Part shown: piece after piece, positions 24,011 to 35,254 of the stretch
Numbering within the stretch: position 1 is the stretch's first letter
Layout: each line of letters starts with the position of its first letter
Source of the DNA: Epiperipatus broadwayi
Lineage: Eukaryota > Onychophora > Udeonychophora > Euonychophora > Peripatidae
Reading direction: 5' to 3'
DNA length: 64,000 bases
NCBI GenBank assembly: GCA_028023455.1
Contig: JAQFVV010012396.1
Coordinates: 7,978,085 to 8,042,084, forward strand
Made by a program: the position numbers and the translations under genes
The notes under the pieces: generated by a model
The model's database searches: none
The model's input: the letters and a program-made list of their open reading frames with translations, nothing else
What the model was told of the DNA's origin: nothing

Positions 24011-24300
24011 TTATATATATCGGGAAGTGAGGGTACAATATATACTCGCATAACAAGAGCTATGCATGGGATAATTCCGGCAAAGTTCGGCCCATTGTAT
24101 CTCCGTCCGAGGACCTTTTGTCAACCGATTCCACAAAATGTGGGGTGGCAAATCGGCTAGACTGTTTTCTTCCGTACTATGATAAAACACTTCAAAATAT
24201 TGGATCCGCAAATATTCGGCTATTATGCTAACACCGCAATTTCCTATAGTTCGTTTCCTTTTAGCCTGTTTGACAAAATAAACCGTAATGATATGTAATA
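24011..24300 (-). CDS. Unidentified open frame in a GC-richer island
   Basis: The minus strand stays open for about 95 codons, ending at the stop at 24011-24013; a Met occurs at 24211, but the frame extends upstream to about 24300 without one. It contains the stretches NCGVSIIAEYLRIQYFEV, HSTEENSLADLPPH and GPRTEIQWAELCRNYPM. Codon composition is balanced and unlike the Ile/Lys/Phe-rich spurious frames around it. Base composition at 24040-24240 is near-even while the flanks are strongly AT. I recognise no domain. It could be an exon, a processed pseudogene or part of a transposable element; no splice sites were confirmed. Confidence 0.3.
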
Positions 24301-24359
24301 ATGAAACATTTTCTCTTTGTAATATTTTTAGTTGGAGTTTAAATCCAACGCCTCATGAA

Positions 24360-25920
24360 GCTGCCCTCCCCTTTATTGAATAAGCCATTCCCCTTATTGA
24401 CATAGTTTCGCAATATTTTCTAGTTAAATGTCGAAAATGTTTAATAAATAAATGTTTTAAATATATAATGATCAGAATATATTCTTATTTTAATGTTATC
24501 AATAAATACTGTTAATTAAATAAAGTTATGTATCAAATGCCAAGGGCATCCCATTAAAGTCGTCCAAACAGCGAAACTTTATTATTGTCAAATCTTTATA
24601 CGTGATGTAATGTACAAATGTCTACCAGTCACCCAGATAAATTTATTTTTTGTAACTTTAAATAAAATCCTATTTGAAATATACATCAGTATTGTAGTAT
24701 TGTAACCGCCGCACTAAATTGATATCTATTGAAATAAAATAATTGTAAAAATATCATCAAATATTTGTAACCAAAATTAAAGTTTTAAATGCGTGAAGTT
24801 GAATATATATAAAATCTTGAATTTTTGTCAAAATAAATATTTATATATTTTAAACTTAATTCAGTTGTTTGAATCTCCTTAATAATATTTATATTTATGT
24901 ATTTTAAACTTAATATCATGGGTTCACTCAATCTCTCATCATCATCATCAGCTGAGTCTCATGCAAAACGATGTAGCACCGGGCCCGGAAATAATTAATT
25001 TATGTGGTATCACCGTAGAGTGTTGTCCATAGTGTTATAGATTTGGGGAATGGGAAAATAGGTTAGAATTCATGATTGCTCCTGACCTGTGTATCTCGGG
25101 CATGATTGGATTCGGGGTGCTTTTGCTTAGATTCTAAATCTTGTTGAATGGACATACATTTTCGACTGGTACAACATAAAAAGAAAAACTCTATTATATT
25201 TAAACCCTTTTTCTATATGAATATCCCTGAGTCAAATCTGGCATATATATTAAACACTTGAAAACATCAGCACCAGATCATATTAACTTATTTCATTAGT
25301 AAGAGTTTTTAAATAATAAAAACAAGAATGAATTTCTCTGACCTTTTTTACAGCATGAATTCTACAATAACCCATATATATATACTATTTACTTACGTTT
25401 TTAATATGAAATATAAACAAATGTAACCCTCCTTTTTTTTAACAATATATATATAAATAGAAATCATACCATCTAAGTGAAGATTTGTCCATTTTTACTC
25501 ACTAGTCCATCAAGCTTTTGGTTACTGGTTTCTAATCCTAATGTAGCGACGATTTTCTTTTAAGTAGAGAAGACAAGCATGAATGGTAATTATTGCAAGT
25601 TTGAATCCAATTACTTTCACATTTAAATTCCAGTATTTTTTTAAGCATATAAATGCATCCAAGCTTTTAACCATTTATGAGAAACAACTGTGGACTGGCA
25701 GTCATGGCTTCAAGTCATTTAAAAACTGTAAAATTTTGCACTACTGTAGTATTTTTACACTTATTTTAAAGCTTAAAATGTACCATAAGATGCTGCCTTT
25801 TCTAGAATTATTTTACAAGTAAAAAATCAATAATATTGATGTAAGAAGCAACAATAAAGGGAGAAGACAGGTTTTCCTAGATGTTGATTGGTTGATTCAC
25901 ATTTTGAAGAAAAGAAAAGC
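24360..25920. other. Non-coding; GC-richer patch near 24.93-25.17 kb unexplained
   Basis: Between 24920 and 25170 the sequence becomes less AT-rich and contains a short (CAT/ATC)n run and ACCGGGCCCGG. A short frame from ATG at 24919 ends after 26 codons. I cannot assign it. The rest is AT-rich with no feature. Confidence 0.4.
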
Positions 25921-25927
25921 ACCTATC

Positions 25928-26350
25928 AACAATTTTCATTGCCCGAAGCTCTTTATTTGATTTTCAAATAAAAATGAATGTTTTAGGGTATTTTTTTGAT
26001 ATTTCTTTACATATTATAAATAATTTTGACAAAATATGCTGAAGATATAATTATTTTATAAAAATAGTAAGATTTTAGTAAAAAAAATTCTTTACTTTTA
26101 AATGAACATAAATTGAAAAAGAAAACAGTGCTTGTCAAAATTTTCACATCTGTCAACAGTTTTCATTGCTCCAATTTCTTTATTTGATTTTTAAATGAAA
26201 ATAAATATTTTAGAGTATTTTTTTGATATATTATAAATTATATTGCTAAAATATGCTGAAAATAGAATTATTTTAGAAAAACAGTAAGATTTTAGTAAAA
26301 AATTCTTTACTTTTACATGAACGTAAATTGAGAAAGAAATCAATGACATC
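25928..26350. repeat. 227-bp tandem duplication
   Basis: TTTCATTG at 25934 recurs at 26161, and similarity runs through both copies. It includes CTTTATTTGATTTT, TTTTTTTGATAT, AAATATGCTGAA and GTAAGATTTTAGTAAAA, ending at the TTCTTTACTTTTA word and the sequence after it. About 80-85% identical by eye. No coding content. Confidence 0.8.
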
Positions 26351-28150
26351 AGCAACACTTTATAATTTGTTACAAACTTTCTTTTTAGGTCTTCCACTAA
26401 ATTTTATAATTATAAATAGAAATTTATTTTTGAAAAAACTTTTTTTCACTTTCATAATCTGACAAATTATTAATATACTTTTTACAAATGAAACTAAAAT
26501 GAATATAATATTAAAAGATGAATATATTTTTACTGCTAATTCTGTAATTGACTAATCAAAAGTTATAAAACTTTAATTCAGTTGGCCAATAAAAAAAACT
26601 GCTGAGTTAAAAAATAAATTTTTCAAGAAAAAGGTTAAAACAATAGATACTTATTCGATGCAAAATCACATATCACTCGCTTTATTTTTATATATATATT
26701 ACAAATTCACAACATTCAAAATCAAATACTGCAATTGTAGGATTTCAGGAGTGTAGGATTCTTGAAATACAGAAAGTGTATGCATAAACTTACACAAAAC
26801 ATGAATTTTAATGTAAAAAAGTAATAATAAAATAAGTTTCTGACTGCATAAGTAAGAGACAAATCATTTATGCATTTTAACTTCAGTATCAGTCTCAAAT
26901 AGCAAGTCAAATCACTAAATTACAATATTTTTTTATAAATTGTATATATTTTAATGTTATTTTCTTTTGTTTTATCATCATTTAATTTTTCTGACATAAG
27001 ATTACTCAATATTTGCTAAATAACTGACTGTAGAAAATGTCCTTACAATTTCAAGCTGCTTTTTAGTTATTTAATTTTTTTTTTAGACTTTGAATAACTT
27101 TTTTTATTTTAATTTTGTTAAATCTATGTAAAGAAATGTTTATAATCTATATAAGTGTGGACAAACATAAATATGAACCACATACTAAATTATTATTGAA
27201 TCTATAGCCACAGTAACAGAAATGAAATATTTAATAAAGCTGTTAGTGAATCTATCTCTGGTTAAAATCTCTACATATTCATTTAAAAAATTTTGTTAAT
27301 AATTAAGTTGTCAAAAAAAATTCCATAAGATAAATAAATAAACTCTATATGTCTTTTATCTTCTCTTTAAATAGCTCAGTTAATTTCAGATTACATCATA
27401 GCATAGATTTATTGTGTCAGGTAAACATTTTCAAAATTATTTTATAATGATTTTCTTTGAACTTCACATTTGACTCAAAATCAAGTACCTATTTATCAAT
27501 ATTTTTAAATATTCTCAAACTAATCTTTAACATTAATTCATGCAACATTAAAAAGAAGTTCTTGAATTCAATGATATAAAACACTGCTTTTGTTATTAAA
27601 ATCTGAAAATTTTGAATGTATATTAGGTAAAAGGTAAATCATTGGTTATCTTTTTTAGTCTTGATGTTATCATTTTTAAATGTCTCAATTTGAATACATT
27701 AAATATAAAATTATAAACATTATTAGAAAGAGTAAATATGAAGGAATGTAATGAAGCTAAAAATATAATCATTACCTTAAAACAATTTAGAAAAAAAAAA
27801 TTTAACACTTTTATAAATGCTTATTTTTACATAGGTTTACAAATTCTGTAAATTTTGAGGTTAAGTGTTAAAATGACATTTTTATATACAGCTTTATCAC
27901 ATTTCTCTTAAAATTTTTAAAAAATTGATATATAACTTACTTAAAATAATTTCCTCATTATTAAATCTTTAAATATGTACTTGCTGATAACTCTCATTTT
28001 TATTAGCAGACCCAGATTTTGTCCTTCCATGCAGATGTTGTCTGGAAATGTATTTCTTTCTAATAGAAAGAAAGCAACTTTAACAATAAATATTGTATAT
28101 CAGATATAATACAAAAAAAACTTTATGTAATAATCAATAAATTTTGCAAG
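26351..28150. other. AT-rich non-coding stretch
   Basis: No supported gene or repeat. Short open frames are Phe/Ile/Lys-rich and without motifs. Confidence 0.5.
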
Positions 28151-28161
28151 CACATTGTTTT

Positions 28162-29400
28162 GATTGTAATTATATAGAAGGTAACATCCTTCTCATTAGT
28201 ATCATTAATCAATGATGGTAAAACTGTAAAGATACTCTCATCCTAATGAAGACAGAGACTTTGAAAAAATAAGAATGTCTTATTTTCAAACTCAAATGCA
28301 CTTACATGAACCAATCGTAAGTGCCTAGAAGTGAGAGTGTGAATATATAAATCATTCATTTTAAATCCATTTCTTTTTTTAATAATCTTATTAGTACTTT
28401 TAAAATATTATAAATATTTTATGCTAATATTAGAAAATGTTAAAATATAAAATAATCAATAATTTTTATAACTGTAATGTTTAGATTGTAATTATATAGA
28501 AAATAATTATCCCTTCTCACTATCACTGTTAAACAATGATGTTAAAACTGCAAGAATATTCTCATCCCAGCCACAAGATAAAGACTTTGAGAAAATAAAA
28601 ATGGTCATCTTATTTTTAAACTCAAATACACTTATATGAGCCAATATTAAGTATCTAGAAGTGAAATCATATATAGAAAGGTTCAGATTTCCAAATTTTG
28701 ACATATAACTACAAGATTTAATAAAGCTTCACATTTTTTCCAGAAAAGTATTATTGAACATATCACTCATAATAAGGACAGGTAAAGAACCTGAAGATAA
28801 TTCTCTCTTAACTGCTTCAATGGCCAAGTTAATAAAATTATTATTATTAAAAAAATGGATTCAAAATAAATGATTTATATATTCATGCTCTCATTTCTAA
28901 ATACATAATATTAACTCATATAAGTGCATTTGAGCCTTAAAATAAAATGGTAATTCTTATTTTCTCAAAGTCTCTACCATGTGGCTGAGACAACAGTGTC
29001 CTTATAGTTTTTGCATCACTTTTTAATGATGCTAGTGAAAAGAAATGATTATCTTCTATATAATTACAATCTAAACACTGCACTTGTACAATTTATTGAA
29101 TATTATATAATTTAACAGCTTCTAATATTAGCATAAAATAAATTACAATACTTAAGAAGTGCTAATAAGATTATTTTAAAAAAATGGATTTAAAGTGAAT
29201 AGTTTATGTATTCACACTCTCACTTTTAGGCACTTAATATTGTATTGGCTCATAAAAGTGCATTTGATTTTGCATATAAAATGGTTATTCTTATTTTTTC
29301 AAAGTCTCCACCTTGGGCTGGAATAAGAGTATTGTTGCAGTTTCAACATCATTGTTTAATGGTATTAGTGAGAAGGGATGATTATCTTCTATATAATTAC
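28162..29400. repeat. Four-unit repeat array: two forward, two inverted
   Basis: A unit of about 322-333 bp starts GATTGTAATTATATAGAA at 28162 and 28484. It is followed by 'ccttctcacta', 'aatgatg', ACTCTCATCC, GACTTTGA.AAAATAA and TTCAAACTCAAATGCACTTA. The same features appear reverse-complemented twice, ending at about 29070 and 29400 (TAAAGTGCATTTGA..., TTTCTCAAAGTCT, GATGATTATCTTCTATATAA). The whole is thus a compound palindrome with arms of about 550 bp around 28.72-28.85 kb. No coding motifs. The plus-strand frame at 29245-29487 lies inside it and is fortuitous. Confidence 0.8.
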
Positions 29401-29424
29401 CAAGATAACTTTAATGTTAGGCCT

Positions 29425-29715
29425 ATGATGATCTCAGACTTTCAAGCTCCCACACCATATATACAATCAGTGCTCAGTTTATATTAAGATATTAAAGCTT
29501 CAAACTTTAAGGGCAGGCTTCAATCATCTTCACCCACCAACTCTTCACCCATCCATAGCATTAAAAATCTGATGATAGAATGCTCAAAGCTCTTGTTAAT
29601 GCCAATATAATTGTCATACCCATGCTGACTTTAAGACACTCTGACCCCTCACATATGGGACTTTAATATGTTCATTTAAATACACAAAAAAGAGATGGTC
29701 AGAATACAAAATCAA
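29425..29715 (-). repeat. Repeat family A, copy lacking the hammerhead segment
   Basis: Reverse-complemented, this matches 60530-60740: GGGTCAGAGTG, CATGGGTATGA, ATTGGCAT.AAC, CATCAGAT, TAATATAAACTGAGCACTGA. In the copies at 60.7 and 63.0 kb the word GTGGGAG or its counterpart is followed by the hammerhead core and then CTTGAAAGTCTG. Here GTGGGAG joins CTTGAAAGTCTG directly, so about 120 bp including the ribozyme is missing. No protein is encoded. Confidence 0.7.
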
Positions 29716-29724
29716 TATGTAATA

Positions 29725-29829
29725 TTTAAATACAAGTGTATTGTCTATATTGAACTTAATGGAATTAAAAGGGATTTGATCCCTTCTGAATGCATTAAGT
29801 TCAATATAAACTATACACTTGTATTTAAA
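29725..29829. repeat. Palindrome of the repeat family A tail
   Basis: TTTAAATACAAGTGTATTGT...TTGAACTTAATG is mirrored by CATTAAGTTCAATATA...TACACTTGTATTTAAA with a small inner hairpin GGGAT-TTG-ATCCC. The sequence resembles the tail seen after the B-box-like word in the 60.4-kb copy. It directly follows the family A copy at 29.4-29.7 kb. Confidence 0.8.
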
Positions 29830-30346
29830 GTGAACTTTGATAAACTATAATTTATCAAAAAATAAAATTAATTAGAGCAAAGAGAAAAAGTGTTAGGATG
29901 AAACTCTAAAAAGTTGTTTCAGAGTGCGTGTATATACACGATAAATAAACAAGAAAACATTTTTTTTTAATTTAGTGCAATATAAAATATTAATGAAAAT
30001 AGTGACAATACTAGTGCTTCTTATTATCTGTCTTATATTTCATTTGACTTTGTAGAAATTCCTAATAGCTTACTGTATAAATGGTTTTATTTTAGGAAAA
30101 TTATGATGAGTTGTCATAATAAATGATTATAATATAACTTGCAAAAAATTGTAATATTTGTATAAAAAAGTAAAAAAAATACCTATGCATTATTTGTAGA
30201 TGACAAAGTTATATGATTCAGATAAATAGTAAACAAGCATATAAGATTCTGCTTGCAGCAAGAGATATGACAATGAAATATATTACATTTTTTATTATAA
30301 TCATTTATAGTGTTCTGTTCTGTCATATCAGCCACTTGATGGTACT

Positions 30347-30491
30347 ATTTCTAGCTAAATTGCTAGAAATATGCTATTTCCATGGCCACAGCCAATCAGA
30401 TAACCTTTCTATGATAAAACATAGAAAGAGTCCATTTACTCAGGTGCCAGCTACTGTTGTGACTTTTTTCTATGCTAAAAGCACAGAAAAA
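30347..30491. other. Three similar hairpins at about 58-bp spacing
   Basis: ATTTCTAGC/GCTAGAAAT (30347-30370), CTTTCTATG/CATAGAAAG (30405-30428) and TTTTTCTATGC/GCACAGAAAAA (30465-30491). All three share a TTTCTA stem and an AT-rich loop of similar size. CAGCCAAT at about 30390 and its complement ATTGGCTG at about 30500 also face each other. The set may be one structured non-autonomous element; no target duplication was identified. Confidence 0.5.
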
Positions 30492-30889
30492 TGCCTTCAT
30501 TGGCTGCTATAGTTGCTTGTGTTACACACTTTATTATAATGCTGGGTTGTCTATTTTCACTACAATATCATGTAGGGGTGTGTTGACTGCATTGTTTCTA
30601 AATAATTGAACTTTTCAGGTCCAACTTTTTTTTTCATACGAACTGACTTATTGGTTCCTTCTAACAGTTTTAACAGTGTTGTCATTGTTCCAACAGGACT
30701 GTGTAACCTTTACAAATTGGAATTTATGGTGTAGCACAGAACTATTTTGAAGATCCTGATGAAAGTAATATATCCATGAGAAATCATCCAAGGCAAGGAA
30801 GATGGCTGCCTTGAACTCTGAAAATTAGCAATTGCCAGACACCGAAGTTAGTTTTCATTTTAATAGTTTGTTATAATTATTAACTTTAG

Positions 30890-31580
30890 TGGGTAAATTG
30901 CAATAATTTACTTTTTCCTCCCAAAGCACAGTGTCTAATTAATTACTGTCCAAAAAAGGGTAAAATTTACTTTTATTTTTTATTACAAAAAGTACTGTAA
31001 CTTTTCCAATCCACACACACCCAAAGAATCCTGTCTCTGATTAATTACTGTCCAAATAAGTCTCCACTATATTTACTATTATTTGTTATTAAAAAGGTGA
31101 AGTAACTTTTTATGGTTACACATACACAAATGTCACTCTCTGATTAATTACTGTCTCATAAAGGTCAATGTAAGGCTTTCATAGTAAAATTTTGTTTGAA
31201 TTTGTTAAATTTTGTGGACATTGTAATATAAATGATTTTGATTTCAAAACACAGTGTCTGATTAATTAAGGTCCTAAAAAAGCTAAAATTTACTCTTATT
31301 TTTTATTAAAAAAGAAACATAACATTTTATATCCACCTCCCCCCCCCAAAGCCAGTCTCTGATTAATTACTATCCAAAAAAGTCTCTAATGTCCTATTTG
31401 TTGCTATTCGAAAGTAACATAATTTTTTATCGACACACACACAAAAAAACCAGACTCTGATTAATTACTGTCCCAAATAAGTCGGCTTACATTTTTATAT
31501 TTTGTTTGAATTTTTTAATTTTACAGAAATCATAATATAATTTACTTTTATTTCCTATTCCAAAAATAAAGTTCTATAGA
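30890..31580. repeat. Higher-order tandem array (about 104-bp monomers, about 322-bp higher unit, two copies)
   Basis: TCTGATTAATTACTGTCC or a close variant occurs at 30934, 31036, 31139, 31257, 31358 and 31456. Monomers 1 and 4 share CACAGTGTCT and AAAATTTACTYTTATTTTTT. Monomers 2 and 5 share GTCTCTGATT and AGTCTC. Monomers 3 and 6 are each followed by ATTTTGTTTGAATTTKTTAA. Offsets between partners are 323, 322 and 317. This is satellite-like higher-order organisation on a small scale. No coding content. Confidence 0.85.
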
Positions 31581-33340
31581 ATTTCTGGCCAGGGAATGAT
31601 ATATCTATATGTTTTTGCTTAGCAATCATTACTTACCAAAAAATATATTTTTCTAAACAAGTAAAAAATAACTAGATTGAAAAAAATATAGAAATAAAAC
31701 CCAAGGAAGTACACACACATATATATATGCATCAGAACATAAAACAATTATTATTTAGAGCATGTACAGCATTATAAATTACTTTTATCAAAAAAAATTT
31801 TTTTATATATGCAGCTTTTTATTTTTACAGTTGGTTAGATTCTAAATCCATGGAATTACATATATATACACTCAAACCAGACATCATTCAATATCATTGT
31901 AACAAAGCAATGTTTTACAGCATTATAAAATATTTATATATAAAAAATATTATATAATTTAGAAAGTATTACCTTAGAAATTTCTTTAAAAATTGTAATT
32001 GCTTTAGTTTCTAAGCCCTCAGTCTTATATATATGTTTCGGATTTATAACTCTTCTCCTAGGAGCAATAAATCACCATTCATTCTTTTTCCTGTCATTTA
32101 ATAAATGAAGAGAAAGAAAATAAAAATCTTTTTACTAAAACTTTCATTAAAAAAAGGGCAAATTTTGTCATACAGAAAAAAAAATTACACCATCTTGGAA
32201 AGTTTATTTAAATAAAATGTTGATATCTCTTTTTTTGGAAATAAATTGTTGTATTCCCTCATGTATCTCTCGCAACAGCCAACATTCTTCCCATTCTTAA
32301 ATTGGGAGAGTTTGAATTACTCTAATTCAATAAAAACTGGGCATTATATCCACAATATTACACGCACTTCTTATATTCTATCCCTCTCTATTAACAAGAA
32401 ATATTTTAAAGCAGTTTTTCAGACATATTTTTGAAATTGTTTTAACTTTAAATTCTATTTTCTAAATTGATTTTAATAGACTTAAGAAATAGTACCTAAA
32501 TATAGATCTTGGGAATTTGATTTATCTAATCACAAAAACTTTGTTTAATAAAAATCATAATGAAGTTTATAAATTTATTCTTATCAGTTCACATTTATTT
32601 ATTATGATGTTATTAGATGTTTGCAGCAGAAAATCAAATTCATGGATAAAACCTACCGATTTAAATTGGATTTTGGTAAACCACTATAACTGACTGATAT
32701 TTATATTTATTTATTTAGATTACATCGGTCACTTTTTTTATTTGAAGTAAAATAACTGTGTCCAGTAAGTGGTAATTTGTATTTTCTTACTTATTTATTA
32801 TTATCGTATTATTGTGCATCAATAAAATAAAACCTCAATTATTATTTAACATGAGATATATTGTTTTTAATTAAATGTATTTTTTATTTTTTATAAATGT
32901 AGCGTTATTTGTTTTTGGATTAGTAATTTTCCTGGATTAAAAATAATGTATCTAGTGATCTCTTAGTTATTATAAACTTTGTGTGTACTTGAAACATTTG
33001 CATGTTGTTGATTTTTTTTTTAAAATGTTAAATATAAATAATAAATACATGAAAATATTAATTATAGATATATTTTGTATATTTGTTTACTTTTTTGTAA
33101 TCAAAATAAAACCTCATATATCACTTGGCCATTGACTCCCAATATGGTCCATAGTTGTTAGTAGAATAATTTTCATATACAGAAGTTATTTGAAAATAAT
33201 TAATAAGTATTGTCTAACCAGTAGTATTTCATTAACAGAGGATAAGATGCTGACTCATCAAAGACTATATGCAGTTTTTTCTACCTCATCTCCACACTCT
33301 TTTTCTTATTCTTTCCTGTTCTCTTTAAATTACTATCTTT
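31581..33340. other. AT-rich non-coding stretch
   Basis: Nothing supported; short frames only. Confidence 0.5.
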
Positions 33341-33480
33341 ATTTATTCTTCTTCATGTATAAACTGTCATAAACAGAGTAACAAAAATTTAAAAACATTA
33401 ATCACAAAAACTATTTGCCAAATGCTTTCAGTATCATAAACCAGAATCATGGTGACATATTGGAACTGAACAGTTAATAT

Positions 33481-33755
33481 TCCAATGCATACTCAGTGGA
33501 ACACTAGTGTTATGCTGATTGATAATGTTTTTAGACTTCACAATAAACCAAGCCTCTTTCAACTTCCTCTTTCTGTGATTTGACTTATTTCACACAATAC
33601 TGATATTTTGAGAATAAAACTCATATGTCCACAACTATTTTTATGATTCGAAAACACAGACTTAACTTGTGAATCACTTTTACATTTTTTATATTGATAA
33701 ACATGCTGTTATAATTGCATTAATACATTAGCCTTCATATTTTACCATAATAAAT
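33481..33755 (-). pseudogene. Penelope-like GIY-YIG endonuclease remnant, left arm
   Basis: Mirror copy of the right-arm domain on the minus strand, with the same CNAIYYGK opening (around 33760-33735) and the KEAWFI block around 33565-33545. It differs from the other arm by scattered substitutions and small indels, so the two arms have diverged since the inversion arose. Interrupted, non-functional. Confidence 0.65.
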
Positions 33756-34445
33756 AGCATTACAACCAATTTCTTTTCAGGCAATGGAATAAGCCACTTC
33801 ATATCTATTCATATCTTTCACACTATTCTTAGAATTATTTATTAGTCTATTTAAACACAAAAGTGATCAAAAATTTATATTATAATCCTTACCAATTATA
33901 TATTTTTTAACTTTATACTTATAGATGGCACATAAGTCAAAGAAATCCTTTTTTTGACTGTTTTATTTTTCATATCCACTTTCAAATTATTATAAAATAA
34001 CCTCAATCACCTGTTTAATATAGTTTTCTTGTAACCCACACCTATCAAGTCTTCAATATATCTTTCAATATTCCTTTTTCTATCTGCCTCAAATTTACAA
34101 AGATGCAAATGAGGCAGATAGAAAAAGGAATATTGAGAGATATATTGATGACTTGGTAGGTATGAGTTACAAGAAAACTATATTACACAAGAAATTGAGA
34201 TTATTTTATAATGATGTGAAGCTAAAACATAAAGTGGATGTAAAAAATAAAACAGACAAAATGTGATTTTCATTGACTTATGTGCCATCTATAAATATGA
34301 AGTTAAAAAATATAATTGGTAAGAATTATAATATAGGATTTTGATCACCTTTGTGTTTAAATAGACTAATAAATAATTCAAAGGATAGTTTGGAAGAAAT
34401 AAATAGGTATGAAATGGTTTATTCAATTGCCTGAAAAGAAATTGA

Positions 34446-34730
34446 TTGTAATGCTATTTATTATGGTAAAATGAAGGCTAATATATTAACGTGATTGCAA
34501 TAGCATGTTTATCAATATAAAAAATCTAAAAGTGATTCCCAAGTTAATTCTTTGTTTTAAAAATATGAAAAAAGTTGTGTACATGAGTTTTATTCTCAAA
34601 ATATCAGTATTGTGTGCAATAAATCAAATGATAGAAAGTTGAAAGAGGCTTGGTTTATTGTCAAGTCTAAAAACATTATCAATCAGTGTAATACTAGCAT
34701 TTCACTGAGCATGCAGTAGAATATTAACCA
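34446..34730 (+). pseudogene. Penelope-like GIY-YIG endonuclease remnant, right arm
   Basis: The plus strand reads CNAIYYGKMKANILT, then HVYQYKKSKSDSQVNSLF, HEFYSQNISIVCN and KLKEAWFIVKSKN. This fits a Penelope-type GIY-YIG nuclease: the first strand with Y-Y-G, the basic helix, and the catalytic Glu within 'KEAWFI'. Upstream (34270-34350) FSLTYVPSIN and MKLKNIIGKNYNIGF resemble the RT-to-endonuclease linker of Penelope elements. Several stops interrupt it. In the family this domain nicks DNA to prime reverse transcription. Confidence 0.7.
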
Positions 34731-34925
34731 TTCAGTTCTAATATGTTGCCATGATTCTGGTACACAGTATCAAAAGTGTTTGGCAAATAGATTTAGTGGT
34801 TAATGTTTTTTTTTAATTTTTGTTACTCTGTTTATCACAGTTTATACATGAAGAATAATTTTCATTATCTGACAGAAGTTCTGTATTATTTTCTTTTCTT
34901 TTATATAAATTAATGTAAAGTCTAG

Positions 34926-35254
34926 CAGGTTCTGTGGAACACTGGTGTTTTGTGGAAAAAAAATTCCAGAAATAATAATAGATAAATAGCTTTGTGCTAT
35001 TGTAGCCATGAATTTTTGTGTAATCATATATCTACATGCTGTGGCTGCCTGTGTATAGCATGGTCAGTTTTTGTGTAACTTGGTGTGACACACTTATGTC
35101 ACTGTTCAAATGACCTCAATTTATACTATCTATTATTTTCAAATGCTCAAGTTGTAATAATATCTTTGTAATTTTGAATTTTCCATGTTAGTGTCTGCAT
35201 AAAAAATATTAAGTGAAATGTGTTCCATTAATCTACAAAGACTGAGAACCACTG
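34926..35254. mobile_element. Decayed hAT-like MITE
   Basis: The right end read inward is CAGTGGTTCTCAGTCTTTG, a classic hAT terminus. The left end is CAGGTTCTGTGGAACACTGG, also of hAT type but aligning poorly. Flanks GTCTAG (left) and ATCTAGTC (right) look like a damaged 8-bp duplication. It lies directly outside the right end of the Penelope palindrome. No coding capacity. Confidence 0.5.

Larger units (their letters stand above)
33343..34858. mobile_element. 1.5-kb palindrome of two Penelope-like element 3' ends, head to head
   Basis: Left arm 33343-34091 and right arm 34111-34858 are inverted copies of near-equal length (749 and 748 bp), about 90% identical by eye, around a 19-bp centre. 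The centre is framed by TATCTGCCTCA / TGAGGCAGATA. Outer ends are TTATTCTTCTTCATGTATAA and its mirror TTATACATGAAGAATAA. Each arm, read outward from the centre, encodes a broken Penelope-like GIY-YIG region. Penelope-like elements are known to occur as partial tandem and inverted copies. Frames are interrupted in both arms. Confidence 0.85.

Noticed and set aside
29245-29487. 80-codon plus-strand frame
   Set aside because: Lies across two repeat families (array unit and family A) and has no homology signal.
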